A DNA stretch of 64,000 nucleotides from Caulobacter sp. Root343 (GCF_001425745.1 NZ_LMDF01000007.1:877126-941125), one strand, 5' to 3'. Shown: positions 8,614 to 18,786, counted from the first letter of the stretch. The notes: generated by a model not told the origin, from the sequence alone. Program-made: numbers and translations.

Positions 8614-8877
8614 GGGCGGACACTCGGAACCCCTCTCTCATAGAGAGAGGGAGGGGCCCGCCGCGAAGCGGTGGGAGGGTGAGTGGTTTCACCGCTGGCC
8701 GGAAATCCCGAGCCTCCCATTGAAGCATCTCAAGAGTGAACCCAGGTTTGAACCATCGGCGGCGCCGCCGCTTTCGCCGGAGCTTCGTTCGGAAAGAGTG
8801 TAACCTCTCACCCTCCCATGCTGCGCATGGGCCCCTCCCTCTCTCTAGGAGGGAGGGATTTTGGCAAACGTCCGCCC
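8614..8877. repeat. Large inverted repeat element, family 3
   Basis: Arms 8630-8682 (CCCTCTCTC..GAGAGAGGGAGGGGCCC..GGGAGGGTGAG) and 8805-8857 (CTCACCCTCCCATG..GGGCCCCTCCCTCTCTC) are inverted copies. An outer pair GGGCGGAC (8614-8621) and GTCCGCCC (8870-8877) extends the symmetry. The roughly 120-bp centre has no gene. It fills the 297-bp gap between two genes that converge here, so it could also terminate transcription from both sides. Confidence 0.65.
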
Positions 8878-8888
8878 TGGGACGCCCC

Positions 8889-10193
8889 CTACCCCGACAC
8901 CTCCGCCTCGCCGCCCGCTGGCGACGTCGCGCTGTCCAGCTCCAGCCAATCCGTGAACGGCAGCTTGTACGCGCGGTCGAAGAACTCGGCCTGGAAGCGG
9001 AAAGGCAGGTTGGCGTCGCTGTTCCACAGCATGACGATGCCGGTCTTGGTTTCGGGATCGAACATCATGGTCGAGCGATAGCCCGACACCCCGCCGCTGT
9101 GGCCGATCAGGTGGTGGCCCTTGTAGTCGAAGCTGCGCATGCCCAGGCCGTAGCCGGGGCTCTTCAGCTCGCGGGCGATGTTCAGGCGGCCATAGGGCCG
9201 GCCCGTGGCGACGCGGGAGCGCTGGACGTCGTCGAGCACCGAGGGCGACAGTACGTCCTGTCGCAACCCCATCTGGGCCCGCATCCAGATCGCCAGGTCG
9301 ACGATGGTCGAGTTGACCCCGGCCGCCGCGGGCACGTGGTAATAGGCGTCGGACAGCTCCAGCGTGCCGCGGCCGCGGTTGTGCGGCTTGGCCCAGTGCT
9401 TGGCCGAGGTCAGGCCGGCGGCGCCGATGCTGGCCCCGGTCATGCCCAGCGGCCCGAACAGGCGACGCTGGACCGTCTCGGCATAGGGCTGGCCGGTCTT
9501 GTCGCGGATGACCTCGCTGATCGTGTCATAGGCGATATTCTGGTAGGTGTGGCAGGTGCCCGGCGGGCAGACCGGCTTCAGCGCGCCCAGCGAGGCGCGG
9601 ATCTTGGCCGGGTCGACGCCGTCCTCCAGCTGGCCGTCATAGGCGTTCCTGCCCAGGCCCGTGCGCTGCGACAGCAGCTGCTCGACGGTCAGATCGCGCT
9701 GGGCCTCGCCCGGCAGGCGCAGGCTGGTGTGAAAGGTCTCGATCGGGTCCTGCAGCGAGAACAGGCCGTCGGCGGCCAGCCGGGCGCTCAGGGTGCTGGC
9801 GACGGTCTTGGACAGCGAGGCCCAGCGGAACACGGTGCGGGCGTCGACGGGCTCGCCGCCCTGGGCCGAGGTGAAGCCATAGCCCTTGACGAACGACAGC
9901 CGGCCCTTCTCGACCACGGCGACGGCCAGCCCCTCCATCGACCGGTCGGTCATCATGGCGTTGAAGCGGGCGTCCAGCGCCTTGTAGTCGATGTCGCCGC
10001 GCCAATCGGCGGGCGCCTCGGGGACCTTGAAGGTCGCCTGTCCAGGGATCGAGAAGTTCCCCTTCGGCCCCGCGTGGTCGAACCACAGCAGCAGAATCGA
10101 AGCGACGAAGACGAGGCCCGACAGGGCCGCGACGATCAGCCATTTCCGGCGCCGCCGCTTCTCCCAGACGCTGCTCTCCCCGACTTCGTGCAC
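8889..10193 (-). CDS. Membrane-anchored serine hydrolase, beta-lactamase (class C) fold
   Basis: A 434-residue protein with one N-terminal membrane anchor (about residues 17-42, LIVAALSGLVFVASILLLWF) and an exported penicillin-binding-protein-like domain. The catalytic motifs are SxxK in RWASLSKTVAST, the Tyr motif in HTYQNIAYDTI, and the third box as HSGG in LIGHSGGVSGYRST. Family members include esterases, D-aminopeptidases and peptidoglycan-acting enzymes, so the substrate is open. A second, separately secreted member of the same superfamily lies at 62726-63883. Confidence 0.82.
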   Translation of the reverse strand: MHEVGESSVWEKRRRRKWLIVAALSGLVFVASILLLWFDHAGPKGNFSIPGQATFKVPEAPADWRGDIDYKALDARFNAMMTDRSMEGLAVAVVEKGRLSFVKGYGFTSAQGGEPVDARTVFRWASLSKTVASTLSARLAADGLFSLQDPIETFHTSLRLPGEAQRDLTVEQLLSQRTGLGRNAYDGQLEDGVDPAKIRASLGALKPVCPPGTCHTYQNIAYDTISEVIRDKTGQPYAETVQRRLFGPLGMTGASIGAAGLTSAKHWAKPHNRGRGTLELSDAYYHVPAAAGVNSTIVDLAIWMRAQMGLRQDVLSPSVLDDVQRSRVATGRPYGRLNIARELKSPGYGLGMRSFDYKGHHLIGHSGGVSGYRSTMMFDPETKTGIVMLWNSDANLPFRFQAEFFDRAYKLPFTDWLELDSATSPAGGEAEVSG

Positions 10194-10298
10194 TGACCTA
10201 AGCTCTTGAAACTGGATCCGGCGACGCGACTCGCGAGGCCCCGCGCCCGTATCTTCTAGGCAAGAACACCCGCGATGTGCGTCGAAAATGCGGAGGAT

Positions 10299-11963
10299 CT
10301 AGCCGAACAACGCCGCATAGAGGTCGCGGGGGTTCACCGGCTTCTCGACCCAGCCGGTCATGCCCGCCTCGCGGCAGGCGGCGACCTCGTCGGCCGAGAC
10401 GGCGCCGGTGACGGCGATGATCGGCGTCTGGCGGTTGGCCCCGACCTGGCGCAGCCGCCGGGTAGCCTCGAGCCCGTCCATGCCCGGCATGCGTACGTCC
10501 ATCAGGATGGCGTCGAACACCTGGGTCTGCGCCGCCGCAAGGGCGGCCAAGGCGTCCTCGGCGGTCTCGACGCGGGCGCCGAAGGCCTCCAGCATCTGGC
10601 GCAGGGCGCGGCGGTTGATGTCGTGGTCGTCGACCACCAGGATCAGCGGGGCCTCGTCGCGGAGCGCCAGCGCCGCATCCGGCTCCGGCGTGGGCGGCTC
10701 GACGCCCTCGGGCGCGGGCAGGCGCAGGATGAAGCGCGCGCCGCCGTCCTCGGCATTGGCGGCGGTGAGCTCGCCACCCATCAGCCGGGCCAGGTCGCGG
10801 CTGATCGACAGGCCCAGGCCCGTGCCGCCGAACGCCCGCGCGGTGTCGGCGCCCGCCTGCTCGTAGGGGGTGAAGAGCCGCTCGATCTGATCGTCGGCGA
10901 GGCCGGGTCCCGTGTCGCGCACCACGATCGTGACCGTGCGCGCCTTGCCGAGCTCGACGCGAACCTTGACCCGCACGTCGCCCTCGGCGGTGAACTTGAG
11001 GGCGTTGCTGAGCAGGTTGTTGAGGATCTGGCGCACGCGCATGGGATCGCCGCGCACCCAGCGCGGCAGGGCCTCGGCGCCCAGCAAGGACAGGCCCACG
11101 CCCTTGGCGTCGGCCGCGCCGCGCCAGAAGCCGACCGCGTCGGCGACCAGGGCGCGCAGATCGTAGTCGACCACCTCGACGCCCATGCGGCCGGCCTCGA
11201 TCTTGGACAGGTCCAGCAGATCGTTCAGCAGGGTCCGCATCATCAGGCCGGCGTCGGCGATCAGCGAGGCGTCGGACTTGTCGCGGTCCAGGGCCTCGGC
11301 GCCGTTCAGGATGGCGTTGATCGGGGTGCGCAGCTCGTGGCTGACCATGGCGATGAAGGCCGACTTGGCCGCCGTCTGGGCTTCGGCCGCCCGCCGCGCG
11401 GCGCGTTCGGCCTCCATGGCCCGCCGCGACCACAGGAACACCATGGCCAGGGTCAGGCAGAACAGGCCGACGCCGGCCAGGAAGAACGGCATGACCGGAT
11501 CGCTCAGGTTCCCGGCGACCAGCGGCGTCACGAACAGATAGACGAGGTGCGGCGCCACCGCCGAGCCGAAGGCGGCGAGGCAGCCCTCGGCGCCCATCAG
11601 AGCCGTGAAGATCGATCCCGACAGCAGCAGCACCGCGGCGGCCGCGCCCAGCGGCGTGCCGATCGACCACAGCGGAATGGCCAGCCAGCCGAAGGTCGTG
11701 GCCATGATCAGGTCGGTGACGAGGTTCAGCGCCACGGCGCGCCCAGGCCGGGCATGGCCGAGGAACCGCTTCAGGGCCAGCAGCTCGGCCACCTGCACGA
11801 CCAGATAGGCGGCGGACCAGGCGAACAGGAACTTCAGGTCGGCGTAGAGGAACGCCAGGCCGCACAGCACCAGGATGACGAAGAGCCTGAGCGGCACCTG
11901 CTGCCGACGGGACACCGCGGCCGGGCGATAGGCGACCGCCAGTTTTTCCCAGAAAGCACCCAA
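10299..11963 (-). CDS. Hybrid sensor histidine kinase with C-terminal receiver
   Basis: 554 residues. Residues about 25-178 hold about six membrane segments with little periplasmic sequence. A short linker helix precedes the HisKA domain, with His209 in FIAMVSHELRTPINAI. The ATPase domain has the N box NNLLSNALKFT, G1 DTGPGLADDQIERLF and G2 GGTGLGLSISR. The receiver (about 434-554) has VVDDHDINRRAL, the phospho-acceptor Asp489 in LMDVRMPGMDG, and Lys in VEKPVN. No response regulator or phosphotransferase is adjacent, so this is an orphan kinase whose partner and signal cannot be inferred. Confidence 0.9.
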   Translation of the reverse strand: MGAFWEKLAVAYRPAAVSRRQQVPLRLFVILVLCGLAFLYADLKFLFAWSAAYLVVQVAELLALKRFLGHARPGRAVALNLVTDLIMATTFGWLAIPLWSIGTPLGAAAAVLLLSGSIFTALMGAEGCLAAFGSAVAPHLVYLFVTPLVAGNLSDPVMPFFLAGVGLFCLTLAMVFLWSRRAMEAERAARRAAEAQTAAKSAFIAMVSHELRTPINAILNGAEALDRDKSDASLIADAGLMMRTLLNDLLDLSKIEAGRMGVEVVDYDLRALVADAVGFWRGAADAKGVGLSLLGAEALPRWVRGDPMRVRQILNNLLSNALKFTAEGDVRVKVRVELGKARTVTIVVRDTGPGLADDQIERLFTPYEQAGADTARAFGGTGLGLSISRDLARLMGGELTAANAEDGGARFILRLPAPEGVEPPTPEPDAALALRDEAPLILVVDDHDINRRALRQMLEAFGARVETAEDALAALAAAQTQVFDAILMDVRMPGMDGLEATRRLRQVGANRQTPIIAVTGAVSADEVAACREAGMTGWVEKPVNPRDLYAALFG

Positions 11964-12116
11964 AGCGACCCCCGTACCCGACGCGCTCCGCCTAAGGGCG
12001 CGAATACGCCGCCTCGCTGTACGCCAGCAAGCGTTGCCACAGCGCGCGACAGGACCCGATTTGGGTATCGAAAGCGCGACAGCCCCTGAGGTTGCCGCGC
12101 TCGATAATCGGGACGC

Positions 12117-13286
12117 CTACTCCGCCTTGGGCGCGCGGCGGACCTCGACCACGCGGACCTTGGCGCCGTCCAGCACCAGGGCCAGCTCGCCGCGCTTGAT
12201 CTTCAGGGCGTCGGCCCCGAAGGCGTCGCGGCGCCAGCCGGCCAGGGCCGGGGTGGTGGCGTTGTCGTCGGCGGCGATCTTCTCCAGGTCCGAGACCGTG
12301 GCGATCAGCTTTGAGGCCACGCCGGCCTCTTCGGCCCGCGCCTTCAACAGCACCTTGAGCAGCTCGACCACCGCGCCGGCGTTCTGGGGCGGCGGCGGTC
12401 CGGGCTTGTCGACGACCGGGGCGTAGCCTTCCGGATCGGCCAGGGCGGCCTTGATCGCGGCCAGCAGATCCGGGCCGAACTTGCTGCCGCCAAAGCCCTT
12501 GGGCACGCCGCGCAGGTTGTTGAGGGCGTCCAGGCTGGTCGGGGCCTGGGTGGCCAGCTCGTCGATGGCCTCGTCCTTGAGGATGCGGCCGCGCGGCTGG
12601 TCGCGGCTCTGGGCGGTGCGCTCGCGCCAGGCGGCGACGGCCTTGAACACGGCCAGGTATTTCGGGGCGGTCTTGCGCGGACGCAGGCGACGCCAGGCCT
12701 TTTCCGGATCGACGTCATAGGCGGCCGGGTCGGAGATGGCGGTCATCTCCTCCTCGACCCAGGCCAGGCGGCCGCTGGTCTCGAGTCGCTCGCGCAGGAT
12801 CGGGAACAGGGCGGCCAGGTGGGTGACGTCGGCCAGGGCGTAGGTCAGCTGGGCCTCGGACAGCGGCCGGCGCGCCCAGTCGGTGAACCGGCTGGACTTG
12901 TCCAGGTCGATGCGCAGCATCTGTCGGACCAGGGCGTCATAGGCGATCTGCTCGCCGAACCCCGCCGCCATGCCGGCGACCTGGGTGTCGAACAGCGGCC
13001 GCGGCATGGCCTTGAGATTGTTGAAGATCTCGACGTCCTGACGGGCGGCGTGGAACACCTTGAGGATGCTCTCGTCGCGCATCACGACCAGCAAGGGCTC
13101 GAGATCGATGTCTTCGGCCAGCGGGTCGATGACGGCTTCGTGCGTGGGCGAGGCGACTTGGATCAGGCACAGTTTCGGCCAATAGGTCGTCTCGCGCATG
13201 AACTCTGTGTCCACCGCGACGAAAGGCTCGCCCCGCAGCTCATTACAAAACGCCGCCAGCTCGGCGGTGGTGGTGATCGGCTTCAT
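12117..13286 (-). CDS. rnd: Ribonuclease D
   Basis: A 3'-5' exoribonuclease acting in tRNA and small RNA maturation. The 389 residues carry the DEDDy motifs: FVAVDTEFMRET (Asp26, Glu28), FHAARQDVEIF (Asp) and YALADVTHLAALF with its Tyr/Asp pair. An HRDC domain follows (about 210-290, with ILKDEAIDELATQAPTSLDAL). Length and domain order match the RNase D family. It is divergent from purM across 136 bp. Confidence 0.92.
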   Translation of the reverse strand: MKPITTTAELAAFCNELRGEPFVAVDTEFMRETTYWPKLCLIQVASPTHEAVIDPLAEDIDLEPLLVVMRDESILKVFHAARQDVEIFNNLKAMPRPLFDTQVAGMAAGFGEQIAYDALVRQMLRIDLDKSSRFTDWARRPLSEAQLTYALADVTHLAALFPILRERLETSGRLAWVEEEMTAISDPAAYDVDPEKAWRRLRPRKTAPKYLAVFKAVAAWRERTAQSRDQPRGRILKDEAIDELATQAPTSLDALNNLRGVPKGFGGSKFGPDLLAAIKAALADPEGYAPVVDKPGPPPPQNAGAVVELLKVLLKARAEEAGVASKLIATVSDLEKIAADDNATTPALAGWRRDAFGADALKIKRGELALVLDGAKVRVVEVRRAPKAE

Positions 13287-13422
13287 CCGCTGCTAATAGC
13301 CTCGCGCACCCCCGAGTCTGCAAGCGTCAAGACGCGTGAAGCGGCGCCGGGAAGCAAATTTTCCGCGAGTTCGGTGGATCCCGTCATCCTCCGATAGACC
13401 TAGAGCGAGCGCCAGAGCCACC

Positions 13423-14447
<1,025 letters not shown>

Positions 14448-14448
<1 letters not shown>

Positions 14449-15029
14449 TGGCCCGAAAGACTAAGGTCGCCGTTCTGATCTCGGGCCGGGGCTCCAACAT
14501 GGAGGCCCTGGTCCGCGCGGCGAAGGCGGAAGACTGCCCGTTCGAGATCGCGCTCGTCCTGGCCAACAAGCCGGACGCCGGCGGCCTGGCGGTCGCGGCC
14601 GAGGCCGGCGTCGAGGCGCTGTGCGTCGACCAGAAGCCGTTCGGCAAGGACCGCGAGGCTCACGAGCGGGCCATCGACGCGGCCCTGCGCCAGCGCGGGA
14701 TCGAGGTCATCGCCCTGGCCGGCTACATGCGCATCCTGACGCCGTTCCTGGTCGACGCCTGGGAGGGCCGGATGCTGAACATCCACCCGTCCCTGCTACC
14801 CGCCTATCCGGGCCTGGACACCCACGGCCGCGCCCTGACGGCCGGCGAGCTGGAAGCCGGCTGCACGGTCCACCTGGTCACCGCCGGCGTCGACGAGGGC
14901 CCGATCCTGGGCCAGGCCCGCGTGCCGATCCTGCCCGGCGACGACGACCACACCCTGGCGGCGCGGGTGCTGGAGCAGGAGCACAGGCTCTATGCGGCGA
15001 CCTTGGCGGAGTTCGTGCGGGGCCTCTAG
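14448..15029 (+). CDS. purN: Phosphoribosylglycinamide formyltransferase (GART)
   Basis: PurN transfers the formyl group of 10-formyl-THF to GAR. The 193-residue product has VAVLISGRGSNMEAL for phosphate binding, then GYMRILTPFLV, and the catalytic triad Asn111 and His113 in MLNIHPSLLPAYPG plus Asp149 in VTAGVDEGPILGQ. The ATG overlaps the purM stop by one base, so the two are translated from one message. A hairpin 53 bp after the stop may end the operon. Confidence 0.95.
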
Positions 15030-15081
15030 GGCGCTCACGGCCATCGGAAGCCGCCACGACGAGCGGCCGCCACGGGTAGTG

Positions 15082-15114
15082 GGCGGACATCTGCCTTGCC
15101 AGAAGACGTCCGCC
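15082..15114. terminator. Possible hairpin terminator between convergent genes
   Basis: GGCGGAC (15082-15088) and GTCCGCC (15108-15114) flank an inner TCTG/CAGA pair. There is no good U-tract, so it is a weak terminator candidate for purN and for the convergent regulator gene. Confidence 0.3.
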
Positions 15115-15129
15115 TCGGTTCTGACGCCC

Positions 15130-15912
15130 TCAGCGAATGAAATAGCCGTTCACCTTCCAGGCCGAACCTTCGTGGGCCAGGATGAGGGTTTCTACGGCGT
15201 CAGGCCTATTCGCGAAGACGGTCGCGAATTGGACGATCTTGTACTCGCCTGCGGGGGCCCCCGGCAGCGAGCTCGCGCTCGACACGCTCTTGAGCGAACG
15301 CGAAGCCACCGCGCCCAGTTGTTGTCGCAGAGGTTGAACCGTTGCGGTCCAGCCGGCCTCCGTCACTTGCGCTCTAAACAAGCTTCCCGACGCTTTCCAG
15401 CTTTCGCCCCAGCGTTGCCCATCGATCAGCTTCGCCCATTCCTCGGCCGCATGCGCGCCCGCCTGGTCGGACGCGCTGGACGATGCCGAGACGGCTATCG
15501 GCGTCGTCGGTGGCCGTGTCCTGCCGTCGTCCTGCAAAGCCAGTGAAATCGCCACTGAAACTACTATCGCAAACATGATCGCAACACCTCCAGAGAACCA
15601 AGCGAAGGCGTGACCCACGCGTTGGCGATTTTCGGACGGGTCACGTTCTCCACCCGGCGCCTCTGTCGCGACGACCCCGATTTGTTTGTCCCCCAAGAAA
15701 TTTGGGCCTTGGCTCTCCATCTGGGCCAGAAGCCTCGCCGCCTCGCGGCTGCTGCCGACGCCGAGCTTTCGACGCGCCTCGCGCAGGCGCTCGTTCACCG
15801 TATGAATCGACAGTCCGAGCGTTAGAGCGATCGACTTTGCGTCGTGACCGTTAAGGAGCAGGCGAAGCGTCTCCTTCTCGCGCTCGCTGACAGTACCAAA
15901 ACGTTCCCGCAT
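15130..15912 (-). CDS. Membrane-anchored LuxR-type HTH regulator with DUF4019-like C-terminal domain
   Basis: 260 residues in three parts. Residues about 7-60 are a LuxR/GerE-type helix-turn-helix: VSEREKETLRLLLNGHDAKS, then IHTVNERLREARRKLGV. Residues about 103-126 form one membrane span, and 140-260 form an exported alpha/beta domain (AEEWAKLIDGQRWGESWKAS.., FATVFANRPDAVETLILAHE) that I match from memory to DUF4019. This layout would place a sensory domain in the periplasm and the DNA-binding part in the cytoplasm. There is no receiver domain. Target genes are unknown. The codon use is somewhat less GC-biased than the neighbours. Confidence 0.75.
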   Translation of the reverse strand: MRERFGTVSEREKETLRLLLNGHDAKSIALTLGLSIHTVNERLREARRKLGVGSSREAARLLAQMESQGPNFLGDKQIGVVATEAPGGERDPSENRQRVGHAFAWFSGGVAIMFAIVVSVAISLALQDDGRTRPPTTPIAVSASSSASDQAGAHAAEEWAKLIDGQRWGESWKASGSLFRAQVTEAGWTATVQPLRQQLGAVASRSLKSVSSASSLPGAPAGEYKIVQFATVFANRPDAVETLILAHEGSAWKVNGYFIR

Positions 15913-16006
15913 GCTCGGCCGCCCTTACCTTCGATTGCAGCCTAGCCGGGCGACCAAAGGTTCGCCATGGGCCGTAAGCCAACCTCGAGGTTCCGCCTCC
16001 CCGCGA

Positions 16007-17554
16007 TCAGGGTTCCGCCCCGTACTTCGCCATCATGTCCAGAAGCAGCCTGGCCTGCCGCGCCGCCTCGCCGCCGTTGGGGTCGGCGGACAGCGGCTTG
16101 AGCAGGGCGAAGGCGGTGTTGGCGTCGTCGGCCATCAGGAAGGCCACTGCGGCCACGATCCGGATCTTCGGCACCTCGGGCGCCAGGCCGACGGCGCGCC
16201 GCAGCAGGGCCAGGCGCTCCGGCGACGGCGTTCCCTCGGTGGCCATGGTCTGGGCCAGCAGGAACAAGGTCTGATAGTCGTTGGGCTCGGCCGCGTCGGC
16301 GCGCGCCAGATAGGTCCGGGCCGAGGCGAGCAAGGCCTCGCGATGCGGCAGGTCGCTGGCCGCCCGATAGAGCTTGCTGGTCCCCATCAGCCGCAAGGCT
16401 TCCAGATTGCCGCCGTCCTCGGCCAGCAGCCGCTCCAGCAGGCGTTCGCCCTCGTCGCGGTCGCCGATGGTGATCTCGGCCCTGGCCAGGGCCTGGCGGC
16501 TGTAGCGCTCGTCCGGACGTCGGGCGGCGGCCTTGCGGAAGTGGCGCAGCAGGCCCGGCCTGTCGGTGCTGGCCGGGCCGGCCTTCAGCTGCTGCAGCTC
16601 CAGGATCAGGTCGTCAGCGCCCGCTGGCATGCGGCGGATGGTGACCGCGCGGTGCGTCTCGCCGATCCTGGGAATCGTCGTCAGCACGGGCTTGGCGCCC
16701 AGAAAGACCGCCAGCGTGTCCTTCAGCTTCTCGGGCGGCGCGCCGAAGACTTCGGTCCAGGCGGCGTCCACGTCGTGCTCTCCGCCCTCCAGACGCTTCA
16801 GATAGGCGTCGAGCTTCGCCTTTCGGCCGGGATCCGACCAGAGATAGCGGACCAGCAGCGCCGCCCGCTCGTCGAAGCGCCGGCGGTTCGCGGCGCTCTC
16901 GCCGTCGCCGGTCTCGGCGATCACGTGGGCGACGCCATCGAGGCTCCCGATCACCCGCCGCTCGTCGAACAAGGCCGGCGTCTGGCCGATCACGATCCTG
17001 TCGGGCTGGATGTCGACGGCGCTGTAGTAGATCGCCGCCCCTTTCACCAACCATCGCGGCTGGCGGAACGGAAAGGTCTCGCTGAAGAAATGCAGCGCAT
17101 AGGCGCTGAGGACACCGTCGTCCCCCGCCGTCTTGTCGGTCGCGTTGAAGAACCGGAAATTGTCGCGGATGACGACGGCGAAGATGTCGTCGGGCTCAGC
17201 CACGTTCATCGACAAGGCGCTGACCGCCGCGCCGGGCAGGAAGCGCCTGTAGGACAGGTTCTCGGTCGCGCCGGGGTCGACCGGCCGCACTAGGTAGATC
17301 GGAAACTTCCGAGATGGCGGGCCGCCCTGCCGGCCGTAGAGCGCGCGCAGGGTCTGGTCCAGCGCCTCCAGATCGTCGACCACCCGCCGGAGCACCGCCT
17401 CGCCCTCGTCGGAATAGACGATGACGTGGTCGCTTTCGGCCCGCAGCCAATGGCCGCGGGCCTGCGGCGCGACGACGACGTTGTCGACGGACTGGGCGCT
17501 GGCGACCGTCGGAGCGCCAAGCAAAAGGGCCACGGCCACGATCGCGGCCCTCAT
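16007..17554 (-). CDS. Exported TPR protein with degenerate gluzincin-like domain
   Basis: 515 residues with a signal peptide (MRAAIVAVALLLGAPTVASA). Residues 35-180 resemble a family of peptidase-like proteins paired with TPR repeats, ending in the block SAYALHFF..PRWLVKGAAIYY. Where I expect HExxH and a downstream Glu, the residues are S150-A-Y-A-L154 and K171/I175, so the zinc site appears lost. Residues about 330-510 form several tetratricopeptide-like helices (RRPDERYSRQALARAEI.., NLEALRLMGTSKLYRAA, AEPNDYQTLFLLAQTMATEG). ATG 17554 overlaps the stop of the upstream DUF1275 gene (ATGA), so the two are coupled. The open frame continues upstream to 18253, but that part is antisense-frame noise over the DUF1275 gene. 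Confidence 0.72.
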   Translation of the reverse strand: MRAAIVAVALLLGAPTVASAQSVDNVVVAPQARGHWLRAESDHVIVYSDEGEAVLRRVVDDLEALDQTLRALYGRQGGPPSRKFPIYLVRPVDPGATENLSYRRFLPGAAVSALSMNVAEPDDIFAVVIRDNFRFFNATDKTAGDDGVLSAYALHFFSETFPFRQPRWLVKGAAIYYSAVDIQPDRIVIGQTPALFDERRVIGSLDGVAHVIAETGDGESAANRRRFDERAALLVRYLWSDPGRKAKLDAYLKRLEGGEHDVDAAWTEVFGAPPEKLKDTLAVFLGAKPVLTTIPRIGETHRAVTIRRMPAGADDLILELQQLKAGPASTDRPGLLRHFRKAAARRPDERYSRQALARAEITIGDRDEGERLLERLLAEDGGNLEALRLMGTSKLYRAASDLPHREALLASARTYLARADAAEPNDYQTLFLLAQTMATEGTPSPERLALLRRAVGLAPEVPKIRIVAAVAFLMADDANTAFALLKPLSADPNGGEAARQARLLLDMMAKYGAEP

Positions 17555-18192
17555 GCCGACCGCCAGCGACGCTCGGCCCAGATCGCGCCGCCAGTGACGA
17601 CGGCCACCGCGACCCACAACGCCGACGCGCCGACCGTCACATAGGTCAAGGCGCCCAGGGCGCCGCCGGCCGCCAGACCCAGCCAGAGCAGGACATAGCG
17701 CGGCCAGTCCGACGGTTCGCCGCCGACCAGGGCGCCGGCGATGCGCTGGCCCGCCTTGACCAGGGCGCCGGTCATGTAGGTGAGGCCCACCGCGACATCG
17801 CCGTTGCGCTGGAACACCGCGTTCTCCGCGCCCATGGCCATGGCGACGGCCGTGACGCCGGCCGTGTCGAAACCCAGCGCCAGCAGGGCCGCGCCGCTGG
17901 CCAGCAGGAGCGCTTCCAGCACCAGGACCGGCGAGCGCCGGCTTTCGCCAAACGCCCGGGCCGTAAGGGCGCCCAGTACGACCCCGGCCACGAACGAGGC
18001 CACCAGGGTCAGCACGGTCAGCACCGCGTGGACGTTCCCCGTCGCCAGCCCGACGCCCAGCCGCGTGGAGTTGCCGCTCATGAACGAGACGAAGAACCCG
18101 CCCAGCTTCAGGAAGCCGATGGCGTCGACATAGCCGGCCACGCCCGACAGGGTGACCGCCAGCACAACCTCGCCCCGTTCGTAGTGCTTCAC
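17551..18192 (-). CDS. DUF1275 (YoaK-type) integral membrane protein
   Basis: From GTG 18192 the product is 213 residues with six or more hydrophobic helices. The DUF1275 signatures are LSGVAGYVDAIGFLKLGGFF, VSFMSGNSTRLGV and GAENAVFQRNGDVAVGLTYMTG. The function of the family is unknown. A farther upstream GTG at 18231 lies inside the ndk terminator hairpin, so 18192 is preferred; it is preceded by a G-rich stretch. The stop overlaps the start of the TPR gene by four bases. Confidence 0.78.
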   Translation of the reverse strand: MKHYERGEVVLAVTLSGVAGYVDAIGFLKLGGFFVSFMSGNSTRLGVGLATGNVHAVLTVLTLVASFVAGVVLGALTARAFGESRRSPVLVLEALLLASGAALLALGFDTAGVTAVAMAMGAENAVFQRNGDVAVGLTYMTGALVKAGQRIAGALVGGEPSDWPRYVLLWLGLAAGGALGALTYVTVGASALWVAVAVVTGGAIWAERRWRSA

Positions 18193-18212
18193 GTCTGGCC
18201 CCGCCCCAATAG

Positions 18213-18242
18213 AAAACGGCCGGATCGTCACCGATCCGGCCG
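18213..18242 (-). terminator. Rho-independent terminator of ndk
   Basis: Read on the minus strand: an 11-bp perfect stem CGGCCGGATCG/CGATCCGGCCG with loop GTGA, followed by TTTTC. It lies 31 bp after the ndk stop and separates ndk from the DUF1275-TPR pair. Confidence 0.8.
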
Positions 18243-18273
18243 CCTCGCGTCACGAGAAAAGTCGCGCTAAGCC

Positions 18274-18693
18274 TTAGCCGACGATCTGGTCTTCCGTGAA
18301 GAACTGGGCGATTTCGATCGCGGCGTTCTCCAGGCTGTCCGAGCCGTGGACCGAGTTTTCGCCGATCGACAGGGCGAATTGCTTGCGGATGGTGCCTTCG
18401 TCGGCGTTGGCCGGGTTGGTGGCGCCCATGACTTCGCGGTACTTGGCGACGGCGTTGTCGCCTTCCAGCACCTGCACGACGACCGGCTCGGCGGTCATCT
18501 GGCCGACGAGTTCGCCGTAGAACGGACGCTCGGCGTGCACTTCGTAGAATTTCTTGGCTTGGGCTTCGGTCAGCTTCACGCGGCGCTGAGCGACGATGCG
18601 CAGGCCAGCGGCCTCGATCACAGCGTTGATGGCGCCGGTCAGGTTGCGACGGGTGGCGTCAGGCTTGAGGATCGAGAAGGTGCGTTCGGTCAC
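18274..18693 (-). CDS. ndk: Nucleoside diphosphate kinase
   Basis: Ndk equalises NTP/NDP pools by a ping-pong phosphohistidine mechanism. From GTG 18693 the product is 139 residues, the usual length: [16 protein letters not shown] at the start, then [18 protein letters not shown] and NSVHGSDS with the catalytic His116. A second GTG at 18705 would add MRYL; the inner start matches the family N-terminus better. It is divergent from the ABC-F gene with 93 bp between. Confidence 0.95.
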   Translation of the reverse strand: MTERTFSILKPDATRRNLTGAINAVIEAAGLRIVAQRRVKLTEAQAKKFYEVHAERPFYGELVGQMTAEPVVVQVLEGDNAVAKYREVMGATNPANADEGTIRKQFALSIGENSVHGSDSLENAAIEIAQFFTEDQIVG

Positions 18694-18786
18694 GAGATAT
18701 CTCACACAAGAGTTGTGAATTGGGAGGTTGCGGGCTTATAGCCGTGCGCCTCCTCCCCGCCAACCCCGCCGCGTAACCTTCATAAA

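Noticed and set aside
16007..18253. A single 748-codon frame joining the TPR gene with sequence over the DUF1275 gene
   Set aside because: The upstream part is a shadow of the DUF1275 gene; the TPR protein has its own signal peptide starting at 17554.
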